This document shows, piece after piece, positions 1-5,770 of a stretch of DNA of 6,180 bases (the first letter of the stretch is position 1; the number at the start of each line of letters is the position of its first letter). The position numbers were made by a program, and so were the translations under genes. Below the pieces are notes generated by a model. That model was not told the DNA's origin and did no database searches. It saw only the letters and a list, made by a program, of their open reading frames with translations. The stretch is from Planctomycetaceae bacterium (GTDB taxonomy: Bacteria; Planctomycetota; Planctomycetia; Pirellulales; JAEUIK01), in NCBI GenBank assembly GCA_015493185.1, contig WGDQ01000025.1, positions 1 to 6,180 of the forward strand, given 5' to 3'.

Positions 1-2117
1 CCTCTGCCCCAACAGAAACCGAACGGCTGCGCACGCCGGTACAGTACCTCAAGGGCGTTGGTCCGCAGCGGGCCGCGCTGCTGAGACGCTTGGGGCTGCG
101 CACGGCTGCCGATGTGTTGTTTCACTTTCCGCGAGCTTACGAGGCACCGGGCGAGCGGCGATCGGTTGGCCAACTCGAGGATGGCGTCGCGGCCACGGTG
201 GTGGGCGTGATCGAAGACATCGACCAACGCTCCACGGCGGCCGGGTCGACAATGCTGGCCGTGCTGCTGCGCGACGGAAACGACTATCTGCGAGGTGTGT
301 GGTTCAATCAGCCGTTTCTCCGCAAGCAGTTTGCCGTTGGGCAACGGTGGATGTTTAGCGGGAAAGTGCGTTTTCGATTGGGCCGCTGGGAAATGGCGCA
401 CCCTCGCACGCAGCGGCTCGCCGCCGATGCTGAAGAAGATGAGTCGGCAGCGACCGACGGCACAAGTGCTGGCCAGTTGCGGCGGCTGCCGGTGTACTGG
501 CTTACCGAAGGGTTGAACCAGTACCAGATGCGGGAGATCGTCCGCCAGGCAATCGAGGCCTTTGCGCCCCTGCTGGAAGAGACGTTCGCGGCCGAGTATC
601 GGGAGGCGCACCGTCTGCTGCCGATTGCCGAAGCGGTGCGGCAGATTCATTTCCCCGACGACGAAACGCGGCTGGACTTGGCACGGCGGCGGTTCGTGTA
701 TCAAGAACTGTTGCTGCTCGAGTTGGCCCTGGCCGTGCAGCGGCATCAGTACACCGTGAAGCGGCACGCCACGCCGCTGGAGGCCACGGCGCGAATCGAC
801 GCTCGGATTCGCCGCTTGTTTCCGTTCGAATTGACCGGCGATCAGAAGCGGGCGATCGAGCAAATAGCGGCCGACATGGGCCGCAAGGTGCCGATGAATC
901 GGCTGCTTCAAGGAGAGGTGGGCAGCGGAAAAACCGTAGTGGCCCTGTACGCCATGTTGCTGGCCGTGGCGCATGGCCATCAGGCGGTTTTGATGGCGCC
1001 CACCGAGGTGCTGGCCCAACAGCACGCGGCCACCATCGAGCGACTGCTGCGCGAAAGCCGCGTGCGAACCACCCTGCTAACCGGCTCGTTGGGCCGGGCA
1101 GCACGCGCTGAGCGGATCGAGGCCATTCGACAGGGCGAAGTCGATCTGGTGATCGGCACACAGGCCGTAGTGCAAGAATGCGTGGAGTTTGCGAAGCTGG
1201 GCCTGGTGGTGATCGATGAGCAGCACAAGTTCGGCGTGCGGCAGCGGGCAACGCTGAAGCACGCAGGGCCGAGCCCGCACTACCTGGTGATGACCGCCAC
1301 GCCGATTCCTCGTACGGTGACGATGACCGTGTTTGGCGATCTGGATGTTTCGGTGCTGCGCGAATGTCCGCCCGGACGCCAGCCGGTGCGCACGTATCTG
1401 GCCTCGGGCGACGAGCGTGAGGCGTGGTGGGACTTTTTTCGTCGGAAGCTGAACGCGGGCCGACAGGGCTACGTGGTAACACCGCTCGTGGAAGAGTCGG
1501 CGGCCGTGCAAGCGGCAAACCTCGAGACCACGTTCGAGGAGCTGGCCAACGGGGCGCTGCACGGTTTTCGGGTCGGCATTTTGCACGGCCGCATGGCATC
1601 GAAAGAGAAGGCGGCCGTGATGGAAGCGTTTCGCGAGGGCCAGTTGCAGGTGCTCGTGGCCACAACCGTGGTGGAAGTGGGGCTCGATGTTCCCAAGGCC
1701 ACGCTGATGACCATCGAAAGCGGGCAGCGATTCGGACTGGCGCAACTGCACCAGTTGCGAGGACGGATCGCGCGAGGATCGCAACCGGGCTATTGCTGTG
1801 TGTTTTGCGACGGCGCCTCGGCCGATGCCCGTAAGCGGCTCGAGGCCTTTGCCTCAACGACCGACGGCTTCCGGCTGGCCGAGTTGGATTTGGAACTGCG
1901 CGGCCCGGGCGATTTGTTGGGCGTGCGTCAGCATGGCGTGCCACCGCTGCGAATCGCCGATCTGGTGCGCGATCGGCAAACGCTGGAAGAAGCGCGATCC
2001 GACGCCGTCGAGATTGTCGCCCGCGATCCGGGCCTGCGCGACGTAAAGCACGAACGACTGCGGCGGATGTTGTTGCATCGCTACGGTCGCGTGCTGGAAT
2101 TGGGGCTCGTGGGCTGA
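1..2117 (+). CDS. recG: ATP-dependent DNA helicase RecG (5'-partial)
   Basis: RecG remodels stalled replication forks and branch-migrates Holliday junctions and D/R-loops in the cytoplasm. The frame is open from base 3, and the first visible residues include the family's N-terminal TPVQYLKGVGP (33-65), so the true start lies left of the window. The TTG at 90 is not the start. An OB-fold wedge domain spans roughly 150-420 (GVWFNQPFL). The helicase core follows: Walker A GEVGSGKT (912-935), APTEVLAQQH (motif Ia), the DEQH box (1215-1226), MTATPIPRT (motif III), ILHGRM, and motifs V-VI ending QLRGRIARG (1752-1778). The C-terminal translocation region contains LRGPGDLLGVRQHG. Length and motif order are normal, with no frameshift. 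Motif VI reads RIAR where most RecG proteins have RVGR, but the QxxGRxxR pattern is kept. The stop is TGA at 2115-2117. No partner gene is visible in this operon position. Confidence 0.97.
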   Translation, partial: SAPTETERLRTPVQYLKGVGPQRAALLRRLGLRTAADVLFHFPRAYEAPGERRSVGQLEDGVAATVVGVIEDIDQRSTAAGSTMLAVLLRDGNDYLRGVWFNQPFLRKQFAVGQRWMFSGKVRFRLGRWEMAHPRTQRLAADAEEDESAATDGTSAGQLRRLPVYWLTEGLNQYQMREIVRQAIEAFAPLLEETFAAEYREAHRLLPIAEAVRQIHFPDDETRLDLARRRFVYQELLLLELALAVQRHQYTVKRHATPLEATARIDARIRRLFPFELTGDQKRAIEQIAADMGRKVPMNRLLQGEVGSGKTVVALYAMLLAVAHGHQAVLMAPTEVLAQQHAATIERLLRESRVRTTLLTGSLGRAARAERIEAIRQGEVDLVIGTQAVVQECVEFAKLGLVVIDEQHKFGVRQRATLKHAGPSPHYLVMTATPIPRTVTMTVFGDLDVSVLRECPPGRQPVRTYLASGDEREAWWDFFRRKLNAGRQGYVVTPLVEESAAVQAANLETTFEELANGALHGFRVGILHGRMASKEKAAVMEAFREGQLQVLVATTVVEVGLDVPKATLMTIESGQRFGLAQLHQLRGRIARGSQPGYCCVFCDGASADARKRLEAFASTTDGFRLAELDLELRGPGDLLGVRQHGVPPLRIADLVRDRQTLEEARSDAVEIVARDPGLRDVKHERLRRMLLHRYGRVLELGLVG

Positions 2118-2350
2118 ACCGTCACGCCGTGCGATGGCTTGCAGACGGCGAGCTACCCGAAGCAGCCCGAGCGAGAGCCGTTTCCATCTGGCACGATCGG
2201 CGCAAGACGAACAAAAACCGGTGGGGAGGCGACATGCGCGCCATGCGCGTGTGCGATGCGGCGCGATAGGGCGCGATGAAGCGGCGGCGATGCGCGTTTG
2301 CGGCAGCGCGGGCGCCAGGTGCGCAAAAAGCACTGCGGCATGCGCGGACC

Positions 2351-2447
2351 TGTCGTAGGGATCGAACCCATTGTGCGGATGACGCGGCCACGGGCACTGC
2401 CCGGACACGTGCGAAGGCGCTGGTGTTGTACGGATCGAAGCGGTTGT
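2351..2447. repeat. Diverged direct repeat, two 24-base copies 73 bases apart
   Basis: Copies at 2351-2374 and 2424-2447 agree at 19 of 24 positions (consensus TGTYGTASGGATCGAASC, then TTGT at the end). They share the unbroken core GGATCGAA. Flanking sequence looks faintly similar too (CACTGCGG/CACGTGCG upstream), so the unit may be an old tandem duplication of about 73 bases. On the minus strand both copies translate to an FDPY(N/D) motif, but in different frames because 73 is not a multiple of three. Function is unknown: it could be a decayed short coding sequence, a protein-binding site, or chance. Confidence 0.5.
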
Positions 2448-2464
2448 TTCGACGCACGACCGAT

Positions 2465-2492
2465 TTGACTCGCGCCGTGTGGATTCTAGGCT
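2465..2492 (+). promoter_or_regulatory. Candidate sigma-70 promoter of the small membrane-protein gene
   Basis: TTGACT (2465-2470) matches five of six bases of the -35 consensus. It is followed after 16 bases by TAGGCT (2487-2492), which matches four of six of the -10 consensus. It points rightward at the gene starting at 2627 and would give a leader of about 130 bases. It lies 17 bases after the second copy of the diverged repeat. It was assigned by eye only. Confidence 0.5.
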
Positions 2493-2626
2493 TACGATGC
2501 CACGATACGAATCATCTATTTGGCACCATCAACGCTGGCTGCGGCAAGTGGGCGGACGGGCGCCAGACGTTGCGGCCATCTTGGGGCAAGTACGCCGGAT
2601 CAATTTCGCTTGGGGAGGGGTCTTGG

Positions 2627-2920
2627 ATGCAACTCTTGAAAGAACTTTATGGTCCACTGTTTGAACGAGCGGCGGAACCAGCCATGTGGGCCTTTTTGGC
2701 AACCGTTGGTTTGGCTGGGTTGATCGCGCTGGTCAGCCCGCGATGGTTCACACAGCTTTCGGCCCGTTCGAACCAGTGGGTCGATACGTCGCGTGCCTTG
2801 GCCTGGCTCGACAAGCGAATCGACGTCGATCCGTTCCTGGCCCCGTACACGCGTTGGTTGGGCGGTGCGGCGCTGGTGTCGGTTAGCGCCTTGGCCTACG
2901 TGGTTTTGCACGTGCACTGA
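2627..2920 (+). CDS. Small two-pass membrane protein, function unknown (97 aa)
   Basis: I do not recognise this family. The ATG at 2627 is chosen because GGAGG (2614-2618, within GGGGAGGGG) lies 8 bases upstream. The frame is open much further left, but that extension is Arg-rich and does not look coding. Residues about 20-37 (MWAFLATVGLAGLIALVS) and 78-95 are hydrophobic and predicted to span the membrane. Between them lies a polar loop of about 40 residues with PRWF, SNQWVDTSRALAWLDKR and IDVDPFLAPYTRW. The loop looks conserved in style: aromatics, a basic/acidic LDKRIDVDPF patch, few low-complexity stretches. There is no cleavable signal peptide; the first 19 residues are amphipathic. The protein is probably in the cytoplasmic membrane with both ends on the same side. 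It stands alone behind its own promoter and ends 89 bases before the convergent mqnE stop. The context gives no functional link to recG. Confidence 0.75.
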   Translation: MQLLKELYGPLFERAAEPAMWAFLATVGLAGLIALVSPRWFTQLSARSNQWVDTSRALAWLDKRIDVDPFLAPYTRWLGGAALVSVSALAYVVLHVH

Positions 2921-2950
2921 GGTGCGCAGCGACGATTGACCGCGCGCACC
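2921..2950. terminator. Possible hairpin between convergent genes
   Basis: GGTGCGC (2921-2927) and GCGCACC (2944-2950) form a perfect 7-bp inverted repeat with a 16-base loop, starting immediately after the stop of the small membrane-protein gene. No T-run follows directly. The nearest is TTATTTTT at 3003-3010, abutting the mqnE stop. In a convergent gap it could help stop transcription from either side, but it is not a canonical intrinsic terminator. Confidence 0.3.
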
Positions 2951-3009
2951 CATCGCCGATTGGCGGGCGTGGGCCGGCTTGCGGTCGAACAGCGGTGGGG
3001 CGTTATTTT

Positions 3010-4146
3010 TCAGCAGCCGGCGGAAACGGGTTCGCCAATCTGCCACTGTGAACCGCTACGGATGACGCGGCGATAGAGCGTGTCGCGCTCGACGGGCTGG
3101 TGGCCGGTTTCTTCGATCAAACGGCGGATTTGCTCAACGGTGAGCATCTCGGGCGTGTGGGCCCCGGCATCGTGGTAAATCAGCTCGTGCCGCACGGTGC
3201 CGTCCAGATCGTCGGCGCCGAATGAGAGGGCCGCCTGTGCGGTGCCGATGCCGAGCATGACCCAATAGGCTTTGATGTGCGGGAAATTGTCGAGCATCAG
3301 GCGGCTAATGGCCATCGTGCGCAGATCGAAAACGCCCGAGGGTTTCTTCAGATGATCGAGCCCGGTGTTTTGCGGGTGAAATGCCAGCGGGATGAAGGTT
3401 TGGAAGCCGCCCGTCTCGTCTTGAAGCTCGCGAAGGCGGATCAGGTGGTCGATGCGATGAAACGGCTTTTCGATGTGGCCGTAGAGCATGGTGGCATTGG
3501 TGCGCAGCCCTAGCTCGTGGGCCGTACGATGCACATCGAGCCACGCGCTGGCGTCGGCCTTGTGCTCGCAGATTCGGTGACGGACCTCGGGATGGAAGAT
3601 CTCGGCCCCACCGCCGGGTAAGCTACCCAGGCCGGCTTCGATCATATCTTCAAGGATCGCCCGCACCGGCTTCTTCGTGAGGTGCTGGAACCAGTTGATT
3701 TCTACAGCGGTCCATGCCTTCAAGTGCAACGTCGGATAGGCGTCGTGCAGGATGCGGATGATGTGCACGTAGTCGTCGTACCGCATCTGATGGTGGAGGC
3801 CGCCGACGATGTGCATCTCGGTGCAGCCGTGATCGAGGGCCTCTTGGCCGCGGGCAAGAATCTGCTCGTCGCTCATGCGGTAGCCGCGCGGGTCGCGTAG
3901 ATCGGCACGAAATGCGCAAAAGGTACAGCGATAGACGCAAACATTGGTGGGGTTCAGATGCGTGTTGATGTTGTAGAAGGCCAAGCGTCCGTTTTTCCGC
4001 TGGCGCACGAGGTTGGCCATGCGACCGAGCGTGTTCAGGTCGACGTCGGATCGCCAAAGAAACAGCCCATCTTCCAGGGAGAGCCGCTGGCCCTGGTCGA
4101 CTTTTTCCCAAAGGGCGGCCAGCGTGGGTTCGGCAGAGCGGATCAT
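3010..4146 (-). CDS. mqnE: Aminofutalosine synthase MqnE (radical SAM)
   Basis: MqnE joins 3-[(1-carboxyvinyl)oxy]benzoate to the adenosyl group of SAM to make aminofutalosine, an early step of futalosine-type menaquinone synthesis in the cytoplasm. The 378-residue product has normal family length. The radical-SAM cluster CVYRCTFC (C70, C74, C77; bases 3916-3939) binds the 4Fe-4S centre. Also visible are HIVGGLH (112-118), KAWTAVEI (143-150), GLGSLPGGGAEIF (172-184), RTNATMLYGHIE (215-226) and FIPLAFHPQNTG (251-262). The HIVGGLH, TAVEI and HRTAHELGLRTNATM signatures favour MqnE over its relative MqnC. The ATG at 4146 is chosen because LAALWEKVDQGQRLSLEDGL is the usual family N-terminus. AAGGG (4158-4162) about 11 bases upstream could serve as ribosome site. 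The frame is open for 357 further codons upstream through mqnP, which is a composition artefact. It lies 143 bases downstream of mqnP with no terminator between, so co-transcription is likely. Confidence 0.95.
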   Translation of the reverse strand: MIRSAEPTLAALWEKVDQGQRLSLEDGLFLWRSDVDLNTLGRMANLVRQRKNGRLAFYNINTHLNPTNVCVYRCTFCAFRADLRDPRGYRMSDEQILARGQEALDHGCTEMHIVGGLHHQMRYDDYVHIIRILHDAYPTLHLKAWTAVEINWFQHLTKKPVRAILEDMIEAGLGSLPGGGAEIFHPEVRHRICEHKADASAWLDVHRTAHELGLRTNATMLYGHIEKPFHRIDHLIRLRELQDETGGFQTFIPLAFHPQNTGLDHLKKPSGVFDLRTMAISRLMLDNFPHIKAYWVMLGIGTAQAALSFGADDLDGTVRHELIYHDAGAHTPEMLTVEQIRRLIEETGHQPVERDTLYRRVIRSGSQWQIGEPVSAGC

Positions 4147-4289
4147 CGTTTTGCAGGCCCTTTTTTTCTGGTTGGTTCGCGTTTGTTGTGTGCTACCGCG
4201 TGCGGCGTTTTGGTGGTGGCCCCACCTACGCTGAATGCGGGGGTGCCGTTCGGCTTGCCTGCCCCGAATCGCGTGCCCACACGGGGGCG
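4147..4289 (-). other. mqnP-mqnE spacer
   Basis: The 143-base gap contains no open gene and no clear promoter or terminator. An A7 run followed by GGG on the minus strand (4158-4167) lies just before the mqnE start and may act as its ribosome-binding region. The lack of a hairpin with T-run on the minus strand supports read-through from mqnP into mqnE. Confidence 0.5.
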
Positions 4290-5162
4290 TCATGTTAGCA
4301 AATCGGCCGCGCCGATGAACAGCAGTCCGAGGCTGATGACAACGTTTACGTTGAAAAATGCCGCGTTCACCCGGTCGAGATCGTCGGGGCGAACGAGCCA
4401 GTGTTCGTAAACCAACAAAACGGCAACCAGGGCAATTCCCACACCGTAAATGGTGCCGAACAACGGGTAGCTGAGCGGAAGCAGCATGAGCATGACGAGC
4501 ATGCCGAAATGACACGCGGCGGCGACGCGCAACGAGCGGGCGATGCCCAGCCGGGCCGGCACGCTGTGCAAACCGGCGTGCACGTCGAATTCGTAATCTT
4601 GACAGGCGTAGATGATGTCGAACCCGGCGACCCACAACAGCACGGCCGCGCCGAGCAGCAACGGCGGGGCTTCGAGCGTGCCGCGCACGGCAATCCACGC
4701 GGCCACCGGAGCGAGCATCAAGGCGGAGCCGAGCCAGAAGTGCGCTAAAATCGTGAGCCGCTTGGTGAAGCTGTAGGCCAGCAAAAAGGCAAGCACCGGA
4801 ACCGCGAGAAAAATCGGCAGCCGGTTGGGCAAAAACAACAGCGTCGAAGCTACAAAGGCCACGCTGCTGAGCACGGCAAACACCGCCACAGATCGGACGG
4901 TGAGAATGCCGGCCGGCAAATGGCGCATGCGGGTGCGGGGGTTTTGCGCGTCGAGGTCGCGGTCGACCAGCCGATTGAAGGCCATCGCCGCGCTGCGGGC
5001 AAAAACCATGCACAACAAGATGCCAATCGCGTCGCGCAGCCGAAAAGGTGGTTGCGGCGGAAGACGCCACGCCATCAGCGCCGCCAACAGCGCAAACGGC
5101 AGCGCAAAGAGCGTGTGGCTGAAGCGAATCATTTCCAGGATATGCCGCAAGTTGCGCAACAT
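4290..5162 (-). CDS. mqnP: UbiA-family polyprenyltransferase of menaquinone synthesis (MqnP-like)
   Basis: This integral membrane enzyme transfers a polyprenyl chain to an aromatic acceptor. Beside mqnE and ubiX the acceptor is inferred to be 1,4-dihydroxy-6-naphthoate of the futalosine pathway rather than 4-hydroxybenzoate. The 290-residue protein has about eight to nine hydrophobic segments (roughly 12-32, 43-62, 92-111, 115-130, 142-160, 166-185, 212-230, 234-251 and 272-288). Both Asp-rich motifs that bind Mg-diphosphate are present: NRLVDRDLD (N63, D67, D71) and QDYEFD (D189, D193). SFTKR (131-135) is also typical. The ATG at 5162 is preferred because LRHILEMIRFSHTLFALPFA is the family's usual N-terminus. 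The frame continues open upstream to 5507, but that stretch looks non-coding. Only a weak GGAT lies upstream as ribosome site. A generic annotation would be 4-hydroxybenzoate octaprenyltransferase (UbiA); the pathway assignment rests on neighbours. Confidence 0.88.
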   Translation of the reverse strand: MLRNLRHILEMIRFSHTLFALPFALLAALMAWRLPPQPPFRLRDAIGILLCMVFARSAAMAFNRLVDRDLDAQNPRTRMRHLPAGILTVRSVAVFAVLSSVAFVASTLLFLPNRLPIFLAVPVLAFLLAYSFTKRLTILAHFWLGSALMLAPVAAWIAVRGTLEAPPLLLGAAVLLWVAGFDIIYACQDYEFDVHAGLHSVPARLGIARSLRVAAACHFGMLVMLMLLPLSYPLFGTIYGVGIALVAVLLVYEHWLVRPDDLDRVNAAFFNVNVVISLGLLFIGAADLLT

Positions 5163-5190
5163 ACGAGCGATCCGATGGCTGCTTGCAGTG

Positions 5191-5216
5191 AGAACTTGCA
5201 CCAGGAACTTGCACCA
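5191..5216. repeat. 13-base tandem repeat upstream of mqnP
   Basis: AGAACTTGCACCA (5191-5203) is followed directly by GGAACTTGCACCA (5204-5216), 12 of 13 positions identical. It lies 29-54 bases before the mqnP start codon, where an operator or a leader structure could sit. A partial third unit (GCTTGCAGTGA, about 5181-5191) may adjoin it. Replication slippage is the simplest origin. Confidence 0.75.
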
Positions 5217-5299
5217 AGAAAACGAACCAGCACTCAAACCGGCCAGCGAGTGGAAACAGTGGTTGGCTGCTGCCTCATACGCGAAAGCGACGTGGTTGC

Positions 5300-5315
5300 T
5301 CGGAAAGTCGGAAAG
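5300..5315. repeat. Perfect 8-base tandem repeat in the mqnP leader
   Basis: TCGGAAAG occurs twice back to back (5300-5307 and 5308-5315), about 140 bases before the mqnP start. It may be a slippage product or a binding site. Its function is unknown. Confidence 0.6.
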
Positions 5316-5539
5316 AATGATCGGGCACCGGCACGCGGTCCGCAAACCGGACGGCATCGCGAGCCGCAAAACGCGAACCTGCGCCGGGCGCGGCTGCACG
5401 GGGCGGTGAATACGAGTATCTGTCGGAGGGTGAACGGGCATTGCCGCCGGCAGTTGCAAGCTGCACGAGGCGACGAGGCCATCGCGCGGCAACGGCACGG
5501 GCGGCATCGTACCGATGTGCGACCGAACTGGGTTTCAGT

Positions 5540-5569
5540 ATCTTAACCGTTGACGCCCGACTGCGTTAA
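5540..5569 (-). promoter_or_regulatory. Weak candidate promoter toward mqnP
   Basis: Read on the minus strand, TTAACG (5569-5564) is followed after 18 bases by TAAGAT (5545-5540), four of six matches to each sigma-70 box. It would start a leader of nearly 370 bases before mqnP, which is long. Both boxes overlap a repeated GGTTAA word. Chance is a real alternative. Confidence 0.22.
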
Positions 5570-5650
5570 CCGCCCCCGCGGCTGCTTTTGGATGGAAAGA
5601 TTGGCGGGGGGCAAACGGGCTGGCCAAACCGACCGGGTGATCGCGCCTGC

Positions 5651-5667
5651 CTGCCCGATTCGGGCAG
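5651..5667. terminator. 7-bp hairpin downstream of ubiX
   Basis: CTGCCCG (5651-5657) and CGGGCAG (5661-5667) are perfect inverted copies around a 3-base loop, about 104 bases past the ubiX stop in the direction of transcription. No T-run follows on the minus strand, so this could be an RNA-stabilising or attenuating hairpin rather than an intrinsic terminator. Confidence 0.3.
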
Positions 5668-5770
5668 CTTCGGCCGTTTCGGCGATGTTGGTGCAACGAT
5701 GCGGCATCGCCCGAAAGCGGTTGGTCGGCCAACAGCGCAGCGGCAATGAGGAATATCAGCGGGGAGCGGT

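Larger units (their letters stand above)
2118..2626. other. 509-base intergenic region with repeats and a promoter
   Basis: There is no convincing gene between recG and the small membrane-protein gene. Several frames stay open on both strands, but their translations are Arg/Ala/Ser-rich, overlap one another and match nothing I recognise, as expected of GC-rich non-coding DNA. The left part (about 2230-2350) repeats the word ATGCGCG four times and GGCGCGAT twice. A diverged direct repeat lies at 2351-2374 and 2424-2447. A sigma-70-like promoter lies at 2465-2492, leaving an untranslated leader of roughly 130 bases before the next start codon. A 6-bp inverted repeat CGCCGT/ACGGCG (2125-2130 and 2145-2150) sits just after the recG stop. 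It lacks a T-run, so it is not a clear terminator. Confidence 0.7.
5163..5770. other. 608-base gap between ubiX and mqnP without a recognisable gene
   Basis: Frames are open here on both strands, but none gives a protein I recognise, and those seen are rich in Arg/Ala/Pro/Ser in the manner of shadow frames. Structures seen by eye: a 13-base tandem duplication (5191-5216), a perfect 8-base tandem duplication (5300-5315), a near 8-base tandem ACGAGGC pair (5465-5479), a small hairpin GTCCG/CGGAC (5338-5352), a 7-bp hairpin (5651-5667), and a weak minus-strand promoter candidate (5540-5569). The region is long for the inside of an operon. It may be a leader for mqnP with its own promoter, or the remnant of a lost gene. 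Confidence 0.6.

Noticed and set aside
1077..1784. 235-codon minus-strand frame inside recG
   Set aside because: It lies antisense to the helicase core, with a His/Arg/Leu-rich translation and no recognisable motif.
502..1944. 480-codon open frame on the minus strand inside recG
   Set aside because: It is antisense to an intact, motif-complete recG and its translation is Arg/Pro/Ala-rich with no family features. Long antisense frames are expected in GC-rich genes.
2358..2369. GGGATCGAACCC, which on the minus strand resembles a tRNA T-arm
   Set aside because: No matching acceptor stem, anticodon arm or CCA end could be found at tRNA spacing, and the fifth T-stem pair fails.
2276..2626. Upstream extension of the small membrane-protein frame
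   Set aside because: The extension is Arg/Ala-rich, crosses the repeats and the promoter candidate, and has no ribosome site as good as the one before 2627.
4147..5217. 357-codon upstream extension of the mqnE frame
   Set aside because: It runs through mqnP in another frame, is His/Arg/Ala-rich, and MqnE family proteins begin at the chosen ATG. It is not a fusion protein.
5163..5507. 115-residue N-terminal extension of the UbiA-type protein
   Set aside because: It lacks any domain, contains many Pro/Cys/Arg residues and the tandem repeat, and is absent from the family, whose N-terminus matches the ATG at 5162.
5535..5770. Minus-strand open frame after ubiX with a hydrophobic stretch (LIFLIAAALLADQ)
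   Set aside because: It has no ATG or GTG start or ribosome site outside the ubiX overlap, and the rest of the translation is basic and featureless.
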